Source of the DNA: Micromonospora narathiwatensis | GTDB lineage: Bacteria; Actinomycetota; Actinomycetes; Mycobacteriales; Micromonosporaceae | Direction of reading: 5' to 3' | Length of the DNA: 64,000 nucleotides | Assembly: GCF_900089605.1 (NCBI RefSeq) | Contig: NZ_LT594324.1 | Span: forward strand, 3,534,001 to 3,598,000 | Shown: piece by piece, positions 43,511-53,487 of the stretch | Layout of the letters: every line of letters begins with the position of its first letter | Position numbering within the stretch: the stretch's first letter is position 1 | Position numbers and translations under genes: made by a program | Notes under the pieces: model-generated | Databases searched by the model: none | Seen by the model: the letters and a program-made list of their open reading frames with translations, nothing else | Told to the model about the DNA's origin: nothing

Positions 43511-46500
43511 GAGCCACCTCCTGGGCGACCGCCCGGGGGGCGGGCGGCACCGGCGTAGACGCGTCGGACGGCACCGACTGTGATGCCGACGCGTCGGACG
43601 ACACCGACTGTGATGCCGACGCGTCGGACGGCGCCGACTGTGATGCCGACGCGTCGGACGGCGCCGACTGTGATTCTGCGGCGGCTGGCGCCGCCAGTGC
43701 GCTCATCACCGCGTCGTCGACGTTGTGGCCGGCGGCTTCGGCGGCCCGCATGATCTCCAGCACCCGGCGGTAGTCCCGGGGCACCACGGTGGTGAACTCC
43801 TCCACCGCCTCCGGCCAACGCTTCAGCAACTCCCCGGCGACCGCCGAGTCGGTCTCGGCGAAGTGCCGCTGGACGAGGTCGTGCAGCACGTCCCGCTCCT
43901 CGTCGCGCAGCGGCGACAGGTCGACCAGTTCGGCGTTGACCAGCCGCCGGTCGAGCCGGTGCACGAACGCGGTGCCACCGGACATGCCGGCGGCGAAGTT
44001 GCGTCCGGTCGGCCCGAGCACCACCACCGTGCCGCCGGTCATGTACTCGCAGCCGTGGTCGCCGACGCCCTCTACGACGGCCACCGCGCCGGAGTTGCGT
44101 ACCGCGAACCGCTCGCCGACCCGGCCGCGCAGGAACAACTCGCCGCCGGTGGCCCCGTACAGGATGGTGTTGCCGGCGATGATCTGGTCCTCGGCCCGCT
44201 CCCCCGGCCGGGCCGCGCCGTCCGCGAAGGGCGCGGCCGGGTCCGGACGGACGATGATCCGCCCGCCGGAGAGGCCCTTGCCGACGTAGTCGTTGGCGTC
44301 GCCGTGCAGCCGCAGGGTCACCCCGGGCGGCAGGAACGCGCCGAAGGACTGACCGGCGGTGCCGCGCAGCAGGAACTCGATGGTGTCGCTGGGCAGGCCG
44401 ACGCCGCCGAACCGGCGGGTCACCTCGCCGCCGAGCATCGCGCCGACGCTGCGGTGCTCGTTGCGGACCGCCACCACGGCCCGGACCGGTTCGACGTCGG
44501 CCGCCTCCGCCCGGGAAGCCGCCTTTCGCAGCGCCGGCTCGGCCAGGGCGATGAGCTGGTTGTCCAGGGCCAGCTCCAGGCCGTGGTCCTGGGCCCGGAT
44601 GCCACGCCGGGCCGCGCCCTCGGGCAGCTCGGGCAGGTGCAGCACCCGGCCGAGGTCGAGCCCGTGGCCCTTCCAGTGATCGATGGCCGGGGTGACGTCG
44701 AGCAGCTCGGTCTGCCCGATCGCCTCCTCGACGCTGCGCAGGCCCAGCTCGGCGAGGTAGCCCCGGACCTCCTCGGCGAGGAAGAGGAAGAAGTTCTCCA
44801 CGAACTCCGGCTTGCCGGTGAAACGCTCCCGCAGCACCGGGTTCTGGGTGGCGATGCCGACCGGGCAGGTGTCCAGGTGGCAGACCCGCATCATCACGCA
44901 GCCCTCGACGATCAGCGGGGCGGTGGCGAAGCCGAACTCCTCCGCGCCGAGCAGCGCCGCGACGAGCACGTCCCGGCCGGTCTTGAGCTGGCCGTCGACC
45001 TGCACGGTGACCCGGTCGCGGAGCCTGTTGAGCAGCAGGGTCTGCTGCGCCTCGGCCAGGCCAAGCTCCCACGGGGTGCCGGCGTGCTTGAGCGAGTTGA
45101 GCGGGGAGGCGCCGGTGCCGCCGTCGTGCCCGGAGATCAGGATGACGTCGGCCTTGAGCTTGGCGACGCCGGCCGCGACGGTGCCCACGCCGACCTCGCT
45201 GACCAGCTTGACGTGCACCCGGGCGGCCGGGTTGACGCACTTGAGGTCGTGTACGAGCTGGGCCAGGTCCTCGATGGAGTAGATGTCGTGGTGCGGCGGC
45301 GGGGAGATCAGGCCGACCCCCGGGGTGGCGTGCCGGGTACGCGCGATCCACGGCCAGACCTTGTTGCCGGGGAGCTGGCCGCCCTCGCCCGGCTTGGCGC
45401 CCTGGGCCATCTTGATCTGGAGGTCGTCGGCGTTGACCAGGTATTCACTCGTCACGCCGAACCGGCCGCTGGCGATCTGCTTGACCGCCGAGCGGCGCTG
45501 CGGGTCGTGCAGCCGCTCGACGTCCTCGCCGCCCTCGCCGGTGTTGGACTTGCCACCGAGCCGGTTCATCGCGATCGCGAGGGTCTCGTGCGCCTCCGCC
45601 GAGATCGACCCGTACGACATGGCGCCGGTGGCGAACCGCTTCACGATCTCGGCGGCCGGCTCCACCTCGTCCAGCGGCACCGGTGGGCGTACGCCGGTGC
45701 GCAGGGTGAACAGGCCGCGCAGCGAGCCGGCCCGGGCGGCCAGCTCGTCGACCTTCGCGGTGTACCGACGGAATACGTCGTACTGGCGGCTGCGGGTGGC
45801 GTGCTGGAGCAGGAAGACCGTCTCCGGGTTGAACAGGTGCAGCTCGCCCTCGCGGCGCCACTGGTACTCGCCGCCGACCTCCAACCTGGCGGACGGCTGT
45901 GCGCCGGGGGCCGGCCAGGCCAGGGCGTGCCGGGCGGCCACCTCGGCGTGGACCTCGGCCAGCCCGATGCCGCCGATCGTGCTCGGGGTGCCCCGGAAGT
46001 AGCGTTCGACCAGTCGGGTGTCCAGGCCGACCGCCTCGAACACCTGCGCGCCGCAGTACGACGAGACCGTCGAGATGCCCATCTTCGACATGATCTTCAG
46101 GACGCCCTTGCCGAGCGCCTTGACGTAGTTGCGGACCGCCTTCTCCGGATCGACGCCAACCAGGGACCCGGTGGAGATCATGTCTTCCACCGACTCGAAG
46201 GCCAGGTACGGGTTGACCGCCGCCGCGCCGTACCCGATCAGCACGGCCGCGTGGTGCACCTCGCGGCAGTCGCCGGACTCCACGATCAGCGCCACCTGGG
46301 TACGCGTCTGCTCGCGGACCAGGTGCTGGTGCACCGCCGCGGTGAGCAGCAGCGACGGGATCGGGGCCAGGTCGGCGTTGGAGTCCCGGTCGGAGAGCAC
46401 CAGGATCCGCACGCCGTCCTCGATCGCCTCGGAGACGTGCCGGCAGATCTCGGTGAGCCGGGCCTTGATGCCCTTCGCGCCCTCCCGGATCCGGTAGAGG

Positions 46501-48320
46501 CCGGAGACCCGGACCGCCTTGAAGCCGGGCAGGTCGCCGTCCTCGTCGATGGAGAGGATCTTGGCCAGCTCGTCGTTGTCGATCACCGGATAGGGCAACA
46601 CGATCTGCCGGCAGCTCGCCGGACCCGGGTCGAGCAGGTTGCCCTCCGGCCCGATGGTCGACGCCAGGCTGGTCACCAGTTCCTCCCGGATGGCGTCCAG
46701 CGGCGGGTTGGTGACCTGGGCGAAGAGCTGGTGGAAGTAGTCGTAGAGCAGCCGCGGCCGGGTGGACAGCGGGGCGATCGGGGTGTCCGTGCCCATCGAG
46801 CCGATCGGCTCCGCGCCGCTGCGGGCCATCGGGGCGAGCAGGATCTTCAGCTCCTCCTCGGTGTAGCCGAAGGTCTGCTGCCGGCGGCGTACCGAGTCGT
46901 GGGTGTAGACGATGTGCTCGCGCGGCGGCAGCTCGTCCAGCTCGATGAGGCCGGCGTGCAGCCACTCGCCGTACGGCCGGGCGGCGGCCAGCTCCGTCTT
47001 GATCTCGTCGTCGTGCACGATCCGGCCGGCGACGGTGTCGACCAGGAACATCTTCCCGGGCTGGAGGCGGCCCTTGGCGACCACGGTGGCCGGGTCGAGG
47101 TCGAGCACGCCCGCCTCGCTGCCCAGCACCACCAGGCCGTCGGCGGTGCGCCACCAGCGGCCGGGACGCAGGCCGTTGCGGTCCAGCACCGCGCCGACGA
47201 TCTCCCCGTCGGTGAAGGCGACCGAGGCGGGGCCGTCCCAGGGCTCCATCAGGCTGGCGTGGAAGCGGTAGAAGGCGCGCTTGTCGGCGCGCATGTCGTG
47301 ATCGTTCTCCCACGCCTCGGGGATCATCATGAGCACCGCGTGCGGCAGGCTCCGCCCGGCCAGGTGCAGCAGTTCGAGGACCTCGTCGAAGTTGGCCGAG
47401 TCGGAGGCGTCGGGGGTGCAGACCGGGAAGACCCGGCGGATGTTGCCGGGGAGGTCGGGGCTCCGGAGCAGGGCCTCTCGGGCCTGCATCCAGTTCCGGT
47501 TGCCGCGGATCGTGTTGATCTCGCCGTTGTGGGCGATGAACCGGTACGGGTGGGCCAGCGGCCAGGACGGGAAGGTGTTGGTGGAGAACCGCGAGTGCAC
47601 CAGGGCGACCGCGCTGACCACCCGCTCGTCGGTCAGCTCGGGATAGAACGCGGGCAGCTGGTCGGGGGTGAGCATGCCCTTCCAGACCATGGTCCGGGCG
47701 GACAGCGACGGGAAGTACGCGGGTACGCCCCGCTCGGCGGTCTCCCGCTCGGCCTGCTTGCGTACGCAGAACGCCACCCGGTCGAGGTCGAGCCCGGTGA
47801 GCGGGGAGCCCGCCGGGCCGGCGGGCGAGGCGGTGAGCCGCCGCGCGGCGAGGAACAACTGCCGGACCCGGGGCATCGCCGCCAGGGCGGTCTCGCCGAG
47901 GCCGCTCGGGTCGGTGGGCACCTCCCGCCAGCCGAGGACCGCCGCCCCCTCGACCAGGGCGTACTTCTCCACCACCAGGCGGGCCCGGGCCTCGGCCGCG
48001 TCGTCGTCGGGGAGGAAGACCAGGCCGGTGGCGTACTGGCCGACGGGCGGCAGCGGAAAGTCGGCGACCGCGCGCAGGAACGCGTCCGGCACCTGGATCA
48101 TGATCCCGGCGCCGTCACCGGTGTTGTGCTCCGCGCCCCGGGCGCCTCGGTGGTCCAACCGGCAGAGCGCCGCGAGACCGTGCGCGACCACCCCGTGCGA
48201 GCGGCGGCCGTGCAGGTCGGCCACGAAGGCCACCCCGCAGGCGTCGTGCTCGTGGACGGGGTCGTAGAGCCCCGTCTTCTGGGGGGCCGGCCGCGGGCTG
48301 AGAGGGTACGGAAAGGCCAC
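43503..48320 (-). CDS. gltB: Glutamate synthase large subunit (alpha)
   Basis: Makes two glutamates from glutamine and 2-oxoglutarate. The 1605-aa protein has a short propeptide, then the Ntn-glutaminase domain with nucleophile Cys28 in [16 protein letters not shown], the central domain, the FMN-binding synthase domain ([38 protein letters not shown]), the 3Fe-4S cysteines C-x5-C-x4-C in [16 protein letters not shown], and the C-terminal beta-helix domain. The final 60 residues are unusual: four 10-residue Ser/Ala/Asp repeats before the stop. Start: GTG at 48320 with AGGAGG 4 bases upstream; the GTG at 48338 would place that site inside the gene. Confidence 0.96.
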   Translation of the reverse strand: MAFPYPLSPRPAPQKTGLYDPVHEHDACGVAFVADLHGRRSHGVVAHGLAALCRLDHRGARGAEHNTGDGAGIMIQVPDAFLRAVADFPLPPVGQYATGLVFLPDDDAAEARARLVVEKYALVEGAAVLGWREVPTDPSGLGETALAAMPRVRQLFLAARRLTASPAGPAGSPLTGLDLDRVAFCVRKQAERETAERGVPAYFPSLSARTMVWKGMLTPDQLPAFYPELTDERVVSAVALVHSRFSTNTFPSWPLAHPYRFIAHNGEINTIRGNRNWMQAREALLRSPDLPGNIRRVFPVCTPDASDSANFDEVLELLHLAGRSLPHAVLMMIPEAWENDHDMRADKRAFYRFHASLMEPWDGPASVAFTDGEIVGAVLDRNGLRPGRWWRTADGLVVLGSEAGVLDLDPATVVAKGRLQPGKMFLVDTVAGRIVHDDEIKTELAAARPYGEWLHAGLIELDELPPREHIVYTHDSVRRRQQTFGYTEEELKILLAPMARSGAEPIGSMGTDTPIAPLSTRPRLLYDYFHQLFAQVTNPPLDAIREELVTSLASTIGPEGNLLDPGPASCRQIVLPYPVIDNDELAKILSIDEDGDLPGFKAVRVSGLYRIREGAKGIKARLTEICRHVSEAIEDGVRILVLSDRDSNADLAPIPSLLLTAAVHQHLVREQTRTQVALIVESGDCREVHHAAVLIGYGAAAVNPYLAFESVEDMISTGSLVGVDPEKAVRNYVKALGKGVLKIMSKMGISTVSSYCGAQVFEAVGLDTRLVERYFRGTPSTIGGIGLAEVHAEVAARHALAWPAPGAQPSARLEVGGEYQWRREGELHLFNPETVFLLQHATRSRQYDVFRRYTAKVDELAARAGSLRGLFTLRTGVRPPVPLDEVEPAAEIVKRFATGAMSYGSISAEAHETLAIAMNRLGGKSNTGEGGEDVERLHDPQRRSAVKQIASGRFGVTSEYLVNADDLQIKMAQGAKPGEGGQLPGNKVWPWIARTRHATPGVGLISPPPHHDIYSIEDLAQLVHDLKCVNPAARVHVKLVSEVGVGTVAAGVAKLKADVILISGHDGGTGASPLNSLKHAGTPWELGLAEAQQTLLLNRLRDRVTVQVDGQLKTGRDVLVAALLGAEEFGFATAPLIVEGCVMMRVCHLDTCPVGIATQNPVLRERFTGKPEFVENFFLFLAEEVRGYLAELGLRSVEEAIGQTELLDVTPAIDHWKGHGLDLGRVLHLPELPEGAARRGIRAQDHGLELALDNQLIALAEPALRKAASRAEAADVEPVRAVVAVRNEHRSVGAMLGGEVTRRFGGVGLPSDTIEFLLRGTAGQSFGAFLPPGVTLRLHGDANDYVGKGLSGGRIIVRPDPAAPFADGAARPGERAEDQIIAGNTILYGATGGELFLRGRVGERFAVRNSGAVAVVEGVGDHGCEYMTGGTVVVLGPTGRNFAAGMSGGTAFVHRLDRRLVNAELVDLSPLRDEERDVLHDLVQRHFAETDSAVAGELLKRWPEAVEEFTTVVPRDYRRVLEIMRAAEAAGHNVDDAVMSALAAPAAAESQSAPSDASASQSAPSDASASQSVSSDASASQSVPSDASTPVPPAPRAVAQEVARA
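43557..43676 (-). repeat. 30-bp tandem repeat, 4 copies, at the 3' end of gltB
   Basis: Four head-to-tail units (plus-strand core GACGCGTCGGACGGC then ACCGACTGTGATGCC), differing at one or two bases each. They code for [30 protein letters not shown] and [10 protein letters not shown]. The repeat lies after the last conserved GltB residues and before the stop/gltD overlap. Confidence 0.9.
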
Positions 48321-48466
48321 CGGGCCTCCTGTCGTCACTCAGTCGGATCTTGTTTCGGGACGACGTCGGCCCTTGCTGGCTTATTGAGTCTACGTTAGGG
48401 CGAGTGGCGCAAGGCCAGTGCAGATTGATCACACATTCCAAAGTCTGGGACGTGTAGTCTCGCGCG
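48321..48466. promoter_or_regulatory. Divergent promoter region, gltB and GNAT gene
   Basis: A 146-bp gap. On the minus strand TAGACT (about 48394-48389) is a likely gltB -10 box. On the plus strand TAGTCT (48455-48460) lies 6 bases before the GTG of the acetyltransferase gene, the leaderless pattern. The region is clearly richer in A/T than the genes. Confidence 0.5.
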
Positions 48467-49312
48467 GTGGATGTCGTACGCGCTGACGTACTCGACCGGT
48501 TGGAGCGCTTCTACGACGCGGTGCCCCGGGACGGCGCCCGTGTCGAGGAGTACGGCGCTCTGGTGCTCTTCGTCCGGGACGGCGCCGGCTGGCCGTTCTA
48601 CGCCCGCCCCCGGCGGGACGCGACCACGCCGCCCGCGCTGGCCGACGTGACCGCCGTCCGGGCCCGGCAACGGGAGCTGGGCCTGCCGGAGGCGTTCGAG
48701 TGGGTGCACGAGACCACCCCCGACCTGCTGGCGGTGGCCCGCTCGGCGGGGCTGTCCGTGCTGGAGGCGCCGCTGATGGTGCTGGACCCGGACCGCCTGC
48801 CCGACCCGGCGACGCTCAGCGACGTACCGGTGCGGGTCCTCGACCCGACCGACCCCGGCTTTCCGGCGGACGTGGCGGCCCGGCGGGCCGTCGCGGCGGT
48901 CGGCTTTTCCAACGGCGGCACCGGGCGGGGCGAGGCCGGTCCGGCCGAGCGGGACGCCGCCGTGCCCCGGCTGGACGTGGCCGCCCTGGACGAGGAGGCC
49001 GTCCGGATCGCCGACGGGCGACGGATCTCCGTGGTCGCCGAGACGCCGGACCAGGGCCCGCTGGCCAGCGGGATGGCGATGCGGGTCGGCGACGCGGCGG
49101 AGATCGCCGGGGTGGCCACCCTCCCGGCGGCCCGCCGGCGCGGCCTCGGCGCGGCGATCACCGCCACCCTCGCCCGCGAACTGCGCGCCGCCGGCACCGA
49201 CCTGGTCTTCCTCTCCGCCGGCAGCGAGGAGATCGCCCGGGTCTACCTGCGGGTCGGCTTCCGTCGGGTCGGTACCGCCTGCATCGCCGAGCCCGCCGCC
49301 CTGGTCGGCTGA
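48467..49312 (+). CDS. GNAT family N-acetyltransferase
   Basis: Acetyl-CoA-dependent N-acetyltransferase, substrate unknown. The 281-aa protein has an N-terminal domain with GALVLFVRDGAGWPFYARPR, and the GNAT fold in the C-terminal half: EIAGVATLPAARRRGLGAAI holds the acetyl-CoA pyrophosphate loop (R-x-x-G-x-G/A type, RRRGLG), followed by VFLSAGSEEIARVYLRVGFR. GTG start at 48467, leaderless by the position of TAGTCT. Divergent from gltB and convergent with the FAD monooxygenase. Confidence 0.87.
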   Translation: MDVVRADVLDRLERFYDAVPRDGARVEEYGALVLFVRDGAGWPFYARPRRDATTPPALADVTAVRARQRELGLPEAFEWVHETTPDLLAVARSAGLSVLEAPLMVLDPDRLPDPATLSDVPVRVLDPTDPGFPADVAARRAVAAVGFSNGGTGRGEAGPAERDAAVPRLDVAALDEEAVRIADGRRISVVAETPDQGPLASGMAMRVGDAAEIAGVATLPAARRRGLGAAITATLARELRAAGTDLVFLSAGSEEIARVYLRVGFRRVGTACIAEPAALVG

Positions 49313-49360
49313 CCGGGCCGCGGCGGGGCCCGACGGGGACGGCCGCCCCGGGCGGCCCGA
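49313..49360. terminator. G/C hairpin between convergent genes
   Basis: The 48-bp gap is almost entirely inverted repeat: GGGCCGC...GCGGCCC arms with inner G/C pairs. Likely a shared terminator for the acetyltransferase (plus) and monooxygenase (minus). Confidence 0.5.
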
Positions 49361-50548
49361 TCAGGTGGGCGGTTGCCAGGAAGCGGCGGCCGAGGCGGCC
49401 GTGTTGCGCAGCCGGGGGCTGATCGTGCCGAGGGCGGCGTCGCGGGCCCGCAGCGCCAGCCGGCCCCGGGTCTGCAGGACGGCCGACATCCGCCGGGTCT
49501 GCCGCACCATGGTCGCCGCGCGGGGCCGGCGCAGCCGGTCGTACGCGGCCACCGCGTCGGGCAGCCGGGACTCGCGCAGCAGCGCGGTGAGCGTGGCCGC
49601 GTCCTCGAAGGCGAGGCAGGCGCCCTGCCCGAGGTGCGGCGGCATGGCGTGCGCGGCGTCGCCGAGCAGCACCACCCCGCCCGGCCCGGCCGGGAAGCCG
49701 TACGCCCGGGGCAGCGGGCGCAGCTCGCGGATCTCCTGCTGCACCAGGTCGGCCGGGTCGGTGGCGGCGAGCAGCTCGGCGATCGGCGCGGGCCAGCCCG
49801 CGTACCAGCGCTTGAGCAGGGCGAGCTGGGTCTCCGGCGGCTCCGGGCGGGGCGCGCCGGCGGCGGTGGCCACCCAGTAGATGCCGCCCCGGCGAGAGGC
49901 GCCCGCGGTGCCCCGCTCGCCCAGCGAGGCGGCCACGAAGCGGTAGCCGGCGCCCAGCGTCTCCCCGAACACCGGCTGGTCGACGGCGAGCTGCGGGACC
50001 CGGTACCAGGGGATGACGGCCCGCCAGGCGGCGCAGCCGGAGCTGACCACCGCCGCCTCCGGCGCGAGCTGCCGGCGGATCTCGCTGTCGGTGCCGTCGG
50101 CCGCGACCACCAGATCGGCGGTCACGGTGTGCCGACCGTCACCGACCGCCGGGCGCTCCCCGGAGACCGCCCGCACGCTCCGCACGGTCACTCCGGTACG
50201 CAGCTCCACCTGGTCGCCCAGGCCGGCGATGAGCGCGTCGTGCAGGTCCTCCCGGTGCACCACCACCGGCATCCGCTCGGCCGGGGTGGGGCGGGGCTGC
50301 ACCAGCCAGTGCCCGTCGGGGCGGCGTACCCCGCCGTCGGGGAGCGGGGTGGCGATCGCGTCCAGCCCGGCGCCGAGGCCGAGGGCGCGCAGCGCGCGTA
50401 CCCCGTTGGGCCAGAGCACGACGGCGGTCGGCTCCGGGCGGACCCGGTCGGTCCGTTCGAGGAGGGTGACCCGCCACCCGGAGCGGGCCAGCGCACCGGC
50501 CACCGCCAGGCCACCGAGGCCGGCGCCGACCACCACCGCGGTACGCAT
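49361..50548 (-). CDS. FAD-dependent monooxygenase (PHBH type)
   Basis: Class A flavin hydroxylase. The 395-aa protein begins MRTAVVVGAGLGGLAVAGAL (FAD GxGxxG site), has LVVAADGTDSEIRRQLAPEA (DG fingerprint) and the second FAD motif VVLLGDAAHAMPPHLGQGAC. The substrate, probably an aromatic or polyketide-like ring, is not visible. ATG start at 50548. It begins 11 bases after lgt on the same strand, so the two are probably co-transcribed, although no functional link is obvious. Confidence 0.9.
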   Translation of the reverse strand: MRTAVVVGAGLGGLAVAGALARSGWRVTLLERTDRVRPEPTAVVLWPNGVRALRALGLGAGLDAIATPLPDGGVRRPDGHWLVQPRPTPAERMPVVVHREDLHDALIAGLGDQVELRTGVTVRSVRAVSGERPAVGDGRHTVTADLVVAADGTDSEIRRQLAPEAAVVSSGCAAWRAVIPWYRVPQLAVDQPVFGETLGAGYRFVAASLGERGTAGASRRGGIYWVATAAGAPRPEPPETQLALLKRWYAGWPAPIAELLAATDPADLVQQEIRELRPLPRAYGFPAGPGGVVLLGDAAHAMPPHLGQGACLAFEDAATLTALLRESRLPDAVAAYDRLRRPRAATMVRQTRRMSAVLQTRGRLALRARDAALGTISPRLRNTAASAAASWQPPT

Positions 50549-50559
50549 TGCTCCCCCGC

Positions 50560-51729
50560 TCAACTGTCCCGGTCGCGGACCGCCGCCGGGGCCTCGTCGC
50601 CCGTCTCGGCACCGGTGCGGGCGCCCGCCTCGGCGCGGGGCTCGGCGTCCGCCGCGGTCGGTTCGTCGACGTCCGCCTCCGGGACCGCGTCGGCCGCCGG
50701 CGGCTCCTCGTCGGGAACCGCGCCGGTCTCCTGGTACGCGCGGAACTGCTCCTCGTTCACCACCCGGTAGCCCTCCGGGACGACCTTGCGCGGCCCGGTC
50801 TCCTGGGCGGCGAGGTCGACCTGCGACACGTCGCCGCCGGCGGGCGGGACCGGGGTGGCCGGGGTGCCGAGCGGGATCAGGTACTCGCGCGGCCCACGGA
50901 CCCGCACGAAGTAGGCCAGCGCGCCGAGGAAGACCAGCACCGCGGTCCACACGTTCAGCCGCAGGCCGAGGATGTGGTTGGCCTCGTCGGTGCGCATCAT
51001 CTCGATCCAGAACCGGCCCGCCGTGTAGCCCATCACGTAGAGCGCGAACGCCCGGCCCCGGCCGAACCGCAGCTTCCGGTCGAGGAAGTAGACCAGGGCG
51101 GCGACGCCGACGTTCCAGAGCGCCTCGTAGAGGAAGGTCGGCTGGTACAGGCCCGGCTGGAGGACCGGGTTCCCGGCGTCGTCGCGCAACGCGTGGCCGG
51201 GATTGTCCGGATCCATCACGTGCACCTGGAGGCCCCAGGGCAGGCTGGTGCGGCCGCCGTACAGCTCGTTGTTGAACCAGTTGCCCAACCGGCCGACCGC
51301 CTGGGCCAGCGGCAGGCCCGGCGCCAGCGCGTCGGCCACCACCGTCAACGGGATGCCGAGCTGGCGGGCGGCGATCCAGGCGCCGAGCGCGCCCCCGGCG
51401 ACCGCGCCCCAGATGCCGAGCCCGCCCTCCCAGATGGCGAACGCCTTGAGCGGCTCGCCACCGGCGCCGAAGTACTTCTCCGGCGAGGTGATCACGTGGT
51501 AGAGCCGGGCGCCGACGATGCCGGCCGGCACCGCCCAGACGGCGATGTCGAGCACCGCGCCGGGGGCCACACCGCGCCGGCGCAGCCGGTACTCGGTAAC
51601 CACGCAGGCCACCACGATGCCGACGATGATGCAGAGCGCGTACGCCCGGATCGGAATCGGTCCGAGCTGCCAGACGGCGGTGGCGGGGCTGGGCAGGGCC
51701 GCCAGTGGGGTCATCGGGGCGAGGGTCAC
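50560..51729 (-). CDS. lgt: Prolipoprotein diacylglyceryl transferase
   Basis: First step of lipoprotein maturation: transfers diacylglycerol to the lipobox cysteine, in the membrane. The 389-aa protein has about 7 membrane segments and the Lgt signature GRLGNWFNNELYGG; YHVITSPEKYF and the Arg in GLGIWGAVAGGALGAW also fit. After about residue 285 comes an 80-residue Pro/Glu/Asp/Ala-rich cytoplasmic tail, common in actinobacterial Lgt. The substrates include the lipoproteins encoded here (livK, the polar amino acid binding protein and the propeller lipoprotein). Start: GTG at 51729, with TAGCGT 8 bases upstream. Follows trpA as in mycobacteria. Confidence 0.94.
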   Translation of the reverse strand: MTLAPMTPLAALPSPATAVWQLGPIPIRAYALCIIVGIVVACVVTEYRLRRRGVAPGAVLDIAVWAVPAGIVGARLYHVITSPEKYFGAGGEPLKAFAIWEGGLGIWGAVAGGALGAWIAARQLGIPLTVVADALAPGLPLAQAVGRLGNWFNNELYGGRTSLPWGLQVHVMDPDNPGHALRDDAGNPVLQPGLYQPTFLYEALWNVGVAALVYFLDRKLRFGRGRAFALYVMGYTAGRFWIEMMRTDEANHILGLRLNVWTAVLVFLGALAYFVRVRGPREYLIPLGTPATPVPPAGGDVSQVDLAAQETGPRKVVPEGYRVVNEEQFRAYQETGAVPDEEPPAADAVPEADVDEPTAADAEPRAEAGARTGAETGDEAPAAVRDRDS

Positions 51730-51737
51730 GGGTGAAC

Positions 51738-51743
51738 ACGCTA
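51738..51743 (-). promoter_or_regulatory. -10 box of lgt (leaderless)
   Basis: TAGCGT on the minus strand, 8 bases before the GTG at 51729. Confidence 0.45.
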
Positions 51744-51819
51744 CCCGTGCGGAGGGTGCTTGCGGCACCCCCGGTCCGGCCCGCTTCGCGGGTCGGCTGA
51801 CTTCTGCTTTGCCCCGTCG

Positions 51820-51825
51820 TACGCT
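51820..51825 (+). promoter_or_regulatory. -10 box of the Nudix gene (leaderless)
   Basis: TACGCT, 8 bases before the ATG at 51834, with no ribosome site in between. Confidence 0.5.
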
Positions 51826-51833
51826 GTTTTTCC

Positions 51834-52421
51834 ATGAGCGCGCTCATCTGGGCGGTCGCCGCGGTGGTCACGGACCAGGCCGGTCGGGTGCTGCTCTGCC
51901 GGCGCTCCGGAGGCGGCCGGCGCTGGGCGTTGCCGGGCGGGCGGCTGCGCCGCGACGAGAGCCCACTCCCGGCGGCGGCACGCGAGATCCGCGCGGAGAC
52001 CGGCTGGCAGGTCGAGCTGGTCGACCTGGTGGGCCTGTACCGCCTCGGCGACCCCGGCACCTCCCCGCCGCCGCCCGGCCGCTGCGGGCCACCGCCGGAC
52101 GTGCTGGTGCACGTGTTCCGCGCCCGGGCCCGCGGCGACGGGCCCGCCGGCACCCCGGTCGGCGGCTGTCAGCTGGGCTGGCACCCCCCGGACGCGCTCC
52201 CCGAGACGCTGACCCCGATCACCCGCGCCGCCCTCGCCGACGCCCTCGCCGGCCGGTCGGGGCTGCTACGGGAAGCGCCACCGGAAACCGTGCCGACCGT
52301 CCAGGACGGCGCAGCGGGCTCGATCGGGGGCGGGGGCGCGCCACCCGGACAGCGGACCGCCGACCCGTTCGGGACCGGCCAGGGGCCCCGCCTGATCGGC
52401 GGTGTCTCGGAAGGGCGGTGA
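51834..52421 (+). CDS. Nudix hydrolase
   Basis: Pyrophosphohydrolase acting on a nucleoside diphosphate linked to another group. The 195-aa protein begins MSALIWAVAAVVTDQAGRVL and has a full Nudix box, from GGRLRRDESP to AAREIRAETGW (G-x5-E-x7-R-E-x2-x-E-x-G). The last 50 residues are Gly/Pro-rich and probably disordered. Substrate unknown. ATG start at 51834; leaderless. Confidence 0.9.
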   Translation: MSALIWAVAAVVTDQAGRVLLCRRSGGGRRWALPGGRLRRDESPLPAAAREIRAETGWQVELVDLVGLYRLGDPGTSPPPPGRCGPPPDVLVHVFRARARGDGPAGTPVGGCQLGWHPPDALPETLTPITRAALADALAGRSGLLREAPPETVPTVQDGAAGSIGGGGAPPGQRTADPFGTGQGPRLIGGVSEGR

Positions 52422-52679
52422 CCCCGGTCCACGGCGACCCCGGTCGACAGCCTCGCGGTTGATCGGCGCGGGCGGGGTGACTGACTCAACAGCTCCTTCG
52501 GAGCTGATGTCGCATCCGACTCAGCCGGGACCTCGCGGTGGTCGCACCGCGGCGCGAGGTCGGACCGGACAGTGCCGCGATATCACGGACGACTCAGCTC
52601 GAAAGGGCATGAACAGCGATGCCACGGGCGACGCGGGGCCCACCGCCGGCGGCCCGGCCAGCCAGGAGGGCCGGCGCGG
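52422..52679. terminator. Convergent intergenic region with hairpins
   Basis: 258 bp between the Nudix gene (plus) and trpA (minus), no gene. Two hairpins stand out: AGCTCC-TTC-GGAGCT (about 52491-52505) and a 9-bp perfect stem GACCTCGCG/CGCGAGGTC (52529-52537 with 52553-52561). Either may end transcription from one side. Confidence 0.5.
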
Positions 52680-53483
52680 TCAGCGGACCGGGTTGCGGAC
52701 CCCCTCGGCCAGCTCGGCGCTCAGCGCGCGCAGCGCGGCCAGCCCGGCGGCCTGGTCCGGGGCGTCGAGCAGGCAGCGGATGAGCGCGCTGCCGACGATG
52801 ACGGCGTCGGCGTACCCGGCGACGGTGCCGGCCTGCGCGCCGGTCCCCACGCCCAGCCCGACACCGACCGGCAGATCGGTGACCGCACGCGCCCGGGAGA
52901 CCAGGATCGGCGCCGCGTCGGAGGTCTGCGCCCGGGCGCCGGTGACACCCATGATCGCGGTGGCGTAGACGAAGCCCCGGCAGTGCTCGACGGTCATCTT
53001 CAGCCGCGCGTCGGTGGACGACGGGGAGACCAGGAACGTCCGGTCCAGCCCGTACGCGTCGGAGGCGGCCAGCCACTCGCCGGCCTCCTCGGGAATGAGA
53101 TCCGGGGTGACCAGGCCGGTGCCCCCGGCGGCGGCCAGGTCGCGGGCGAACGCGTCGACGCCGTACTGCTCGATCGGGTTCCAGTAGGTCATGGTGACCA
53201 CGGAGGCGCCGGTCGCCGCCACCGCGTCGATGATGCGCAGCGTGTCCCGGGTACGCACGCCCCCGGCCAGGGCGATGTCGCTGGCCCGCTGGATGACCGG
53301 ACCGTCCATCACCGGATCGGAGTACGGGATCTCCACCTCGATGACGTCCACGCCCGCCTCGACCATGGCCTTCATGGCGGCGATGCTGCCCTCGACGCTC
53401 GGGAACCCGGCCGGCATGCAGCCGACCAGCACGGCCCGACCGTCCGCGCGGGCCTTGTCGAAGGCCACCCCGATCCGGCTCAC
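52680..53483 (-). CDS. trpA: Tryptophan synthase alpha chain
   Basis: Cleaves indole-glycerol phosphate to indole, which is channelled to TrpB. The 267-aa protein has the N-terminal RIGVAFDKARADGRAVLVG, catalytic Glu in VDVIEVEIPYSDPVMDGPVI (also the catalytic Asp), GLVTPDLIPEEAGEW, and the phosphate-binding VGVGLGVGTGAQ and ADAVIVGSALI. Start: GTG at 53483, directly after the trpB stop, with GGAGG in the last trpB codons 9 bases upstream; the longer open frame would overlap trpB. Confidence 0.96.
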   Translation of the reverse strand: MSRIGVAFDKARADGRAVLVGCMPAGFPSVEGSIAAMKAMVEAGVDVIEVEIPYSDPVMDGPVIQRASDIALAGGVRTRDTLRIIDAVAATGASVVTMTYWNPIEQYGVDAFARDLAAAGGTGLVTPDLIPEEAGEWLAASDAYGLDRTFLVSPSSTDARLKMTVEHCRGFVYATAIMGVTGARAQTSDAAPILVSRARAVTDLPVGVGLGVGTGAQAGTVAGYADAVIVGSALIRCLLDAPDQAAGLAALRALSAELAEGVRNPVR

Positions 53484-53487
53484 GATG

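Noticed and set aside
43557..43676. Possible short CRISPR-like array
   Set aside because: The 30-bp units are directly adjacent with no spacers and are translated in frame at the end of gltB.
49361..52153. A 930-codon open frame on the minus strand covering the monooxygenase, lgt and beyond
   Set aside because: Only the first 395 codons downstream of ATG 50548 make a protein family; upstream it is the wrong frame of lgt, giving Arg/Gly-rich nonsense, and lgt itself is clear in another frame.
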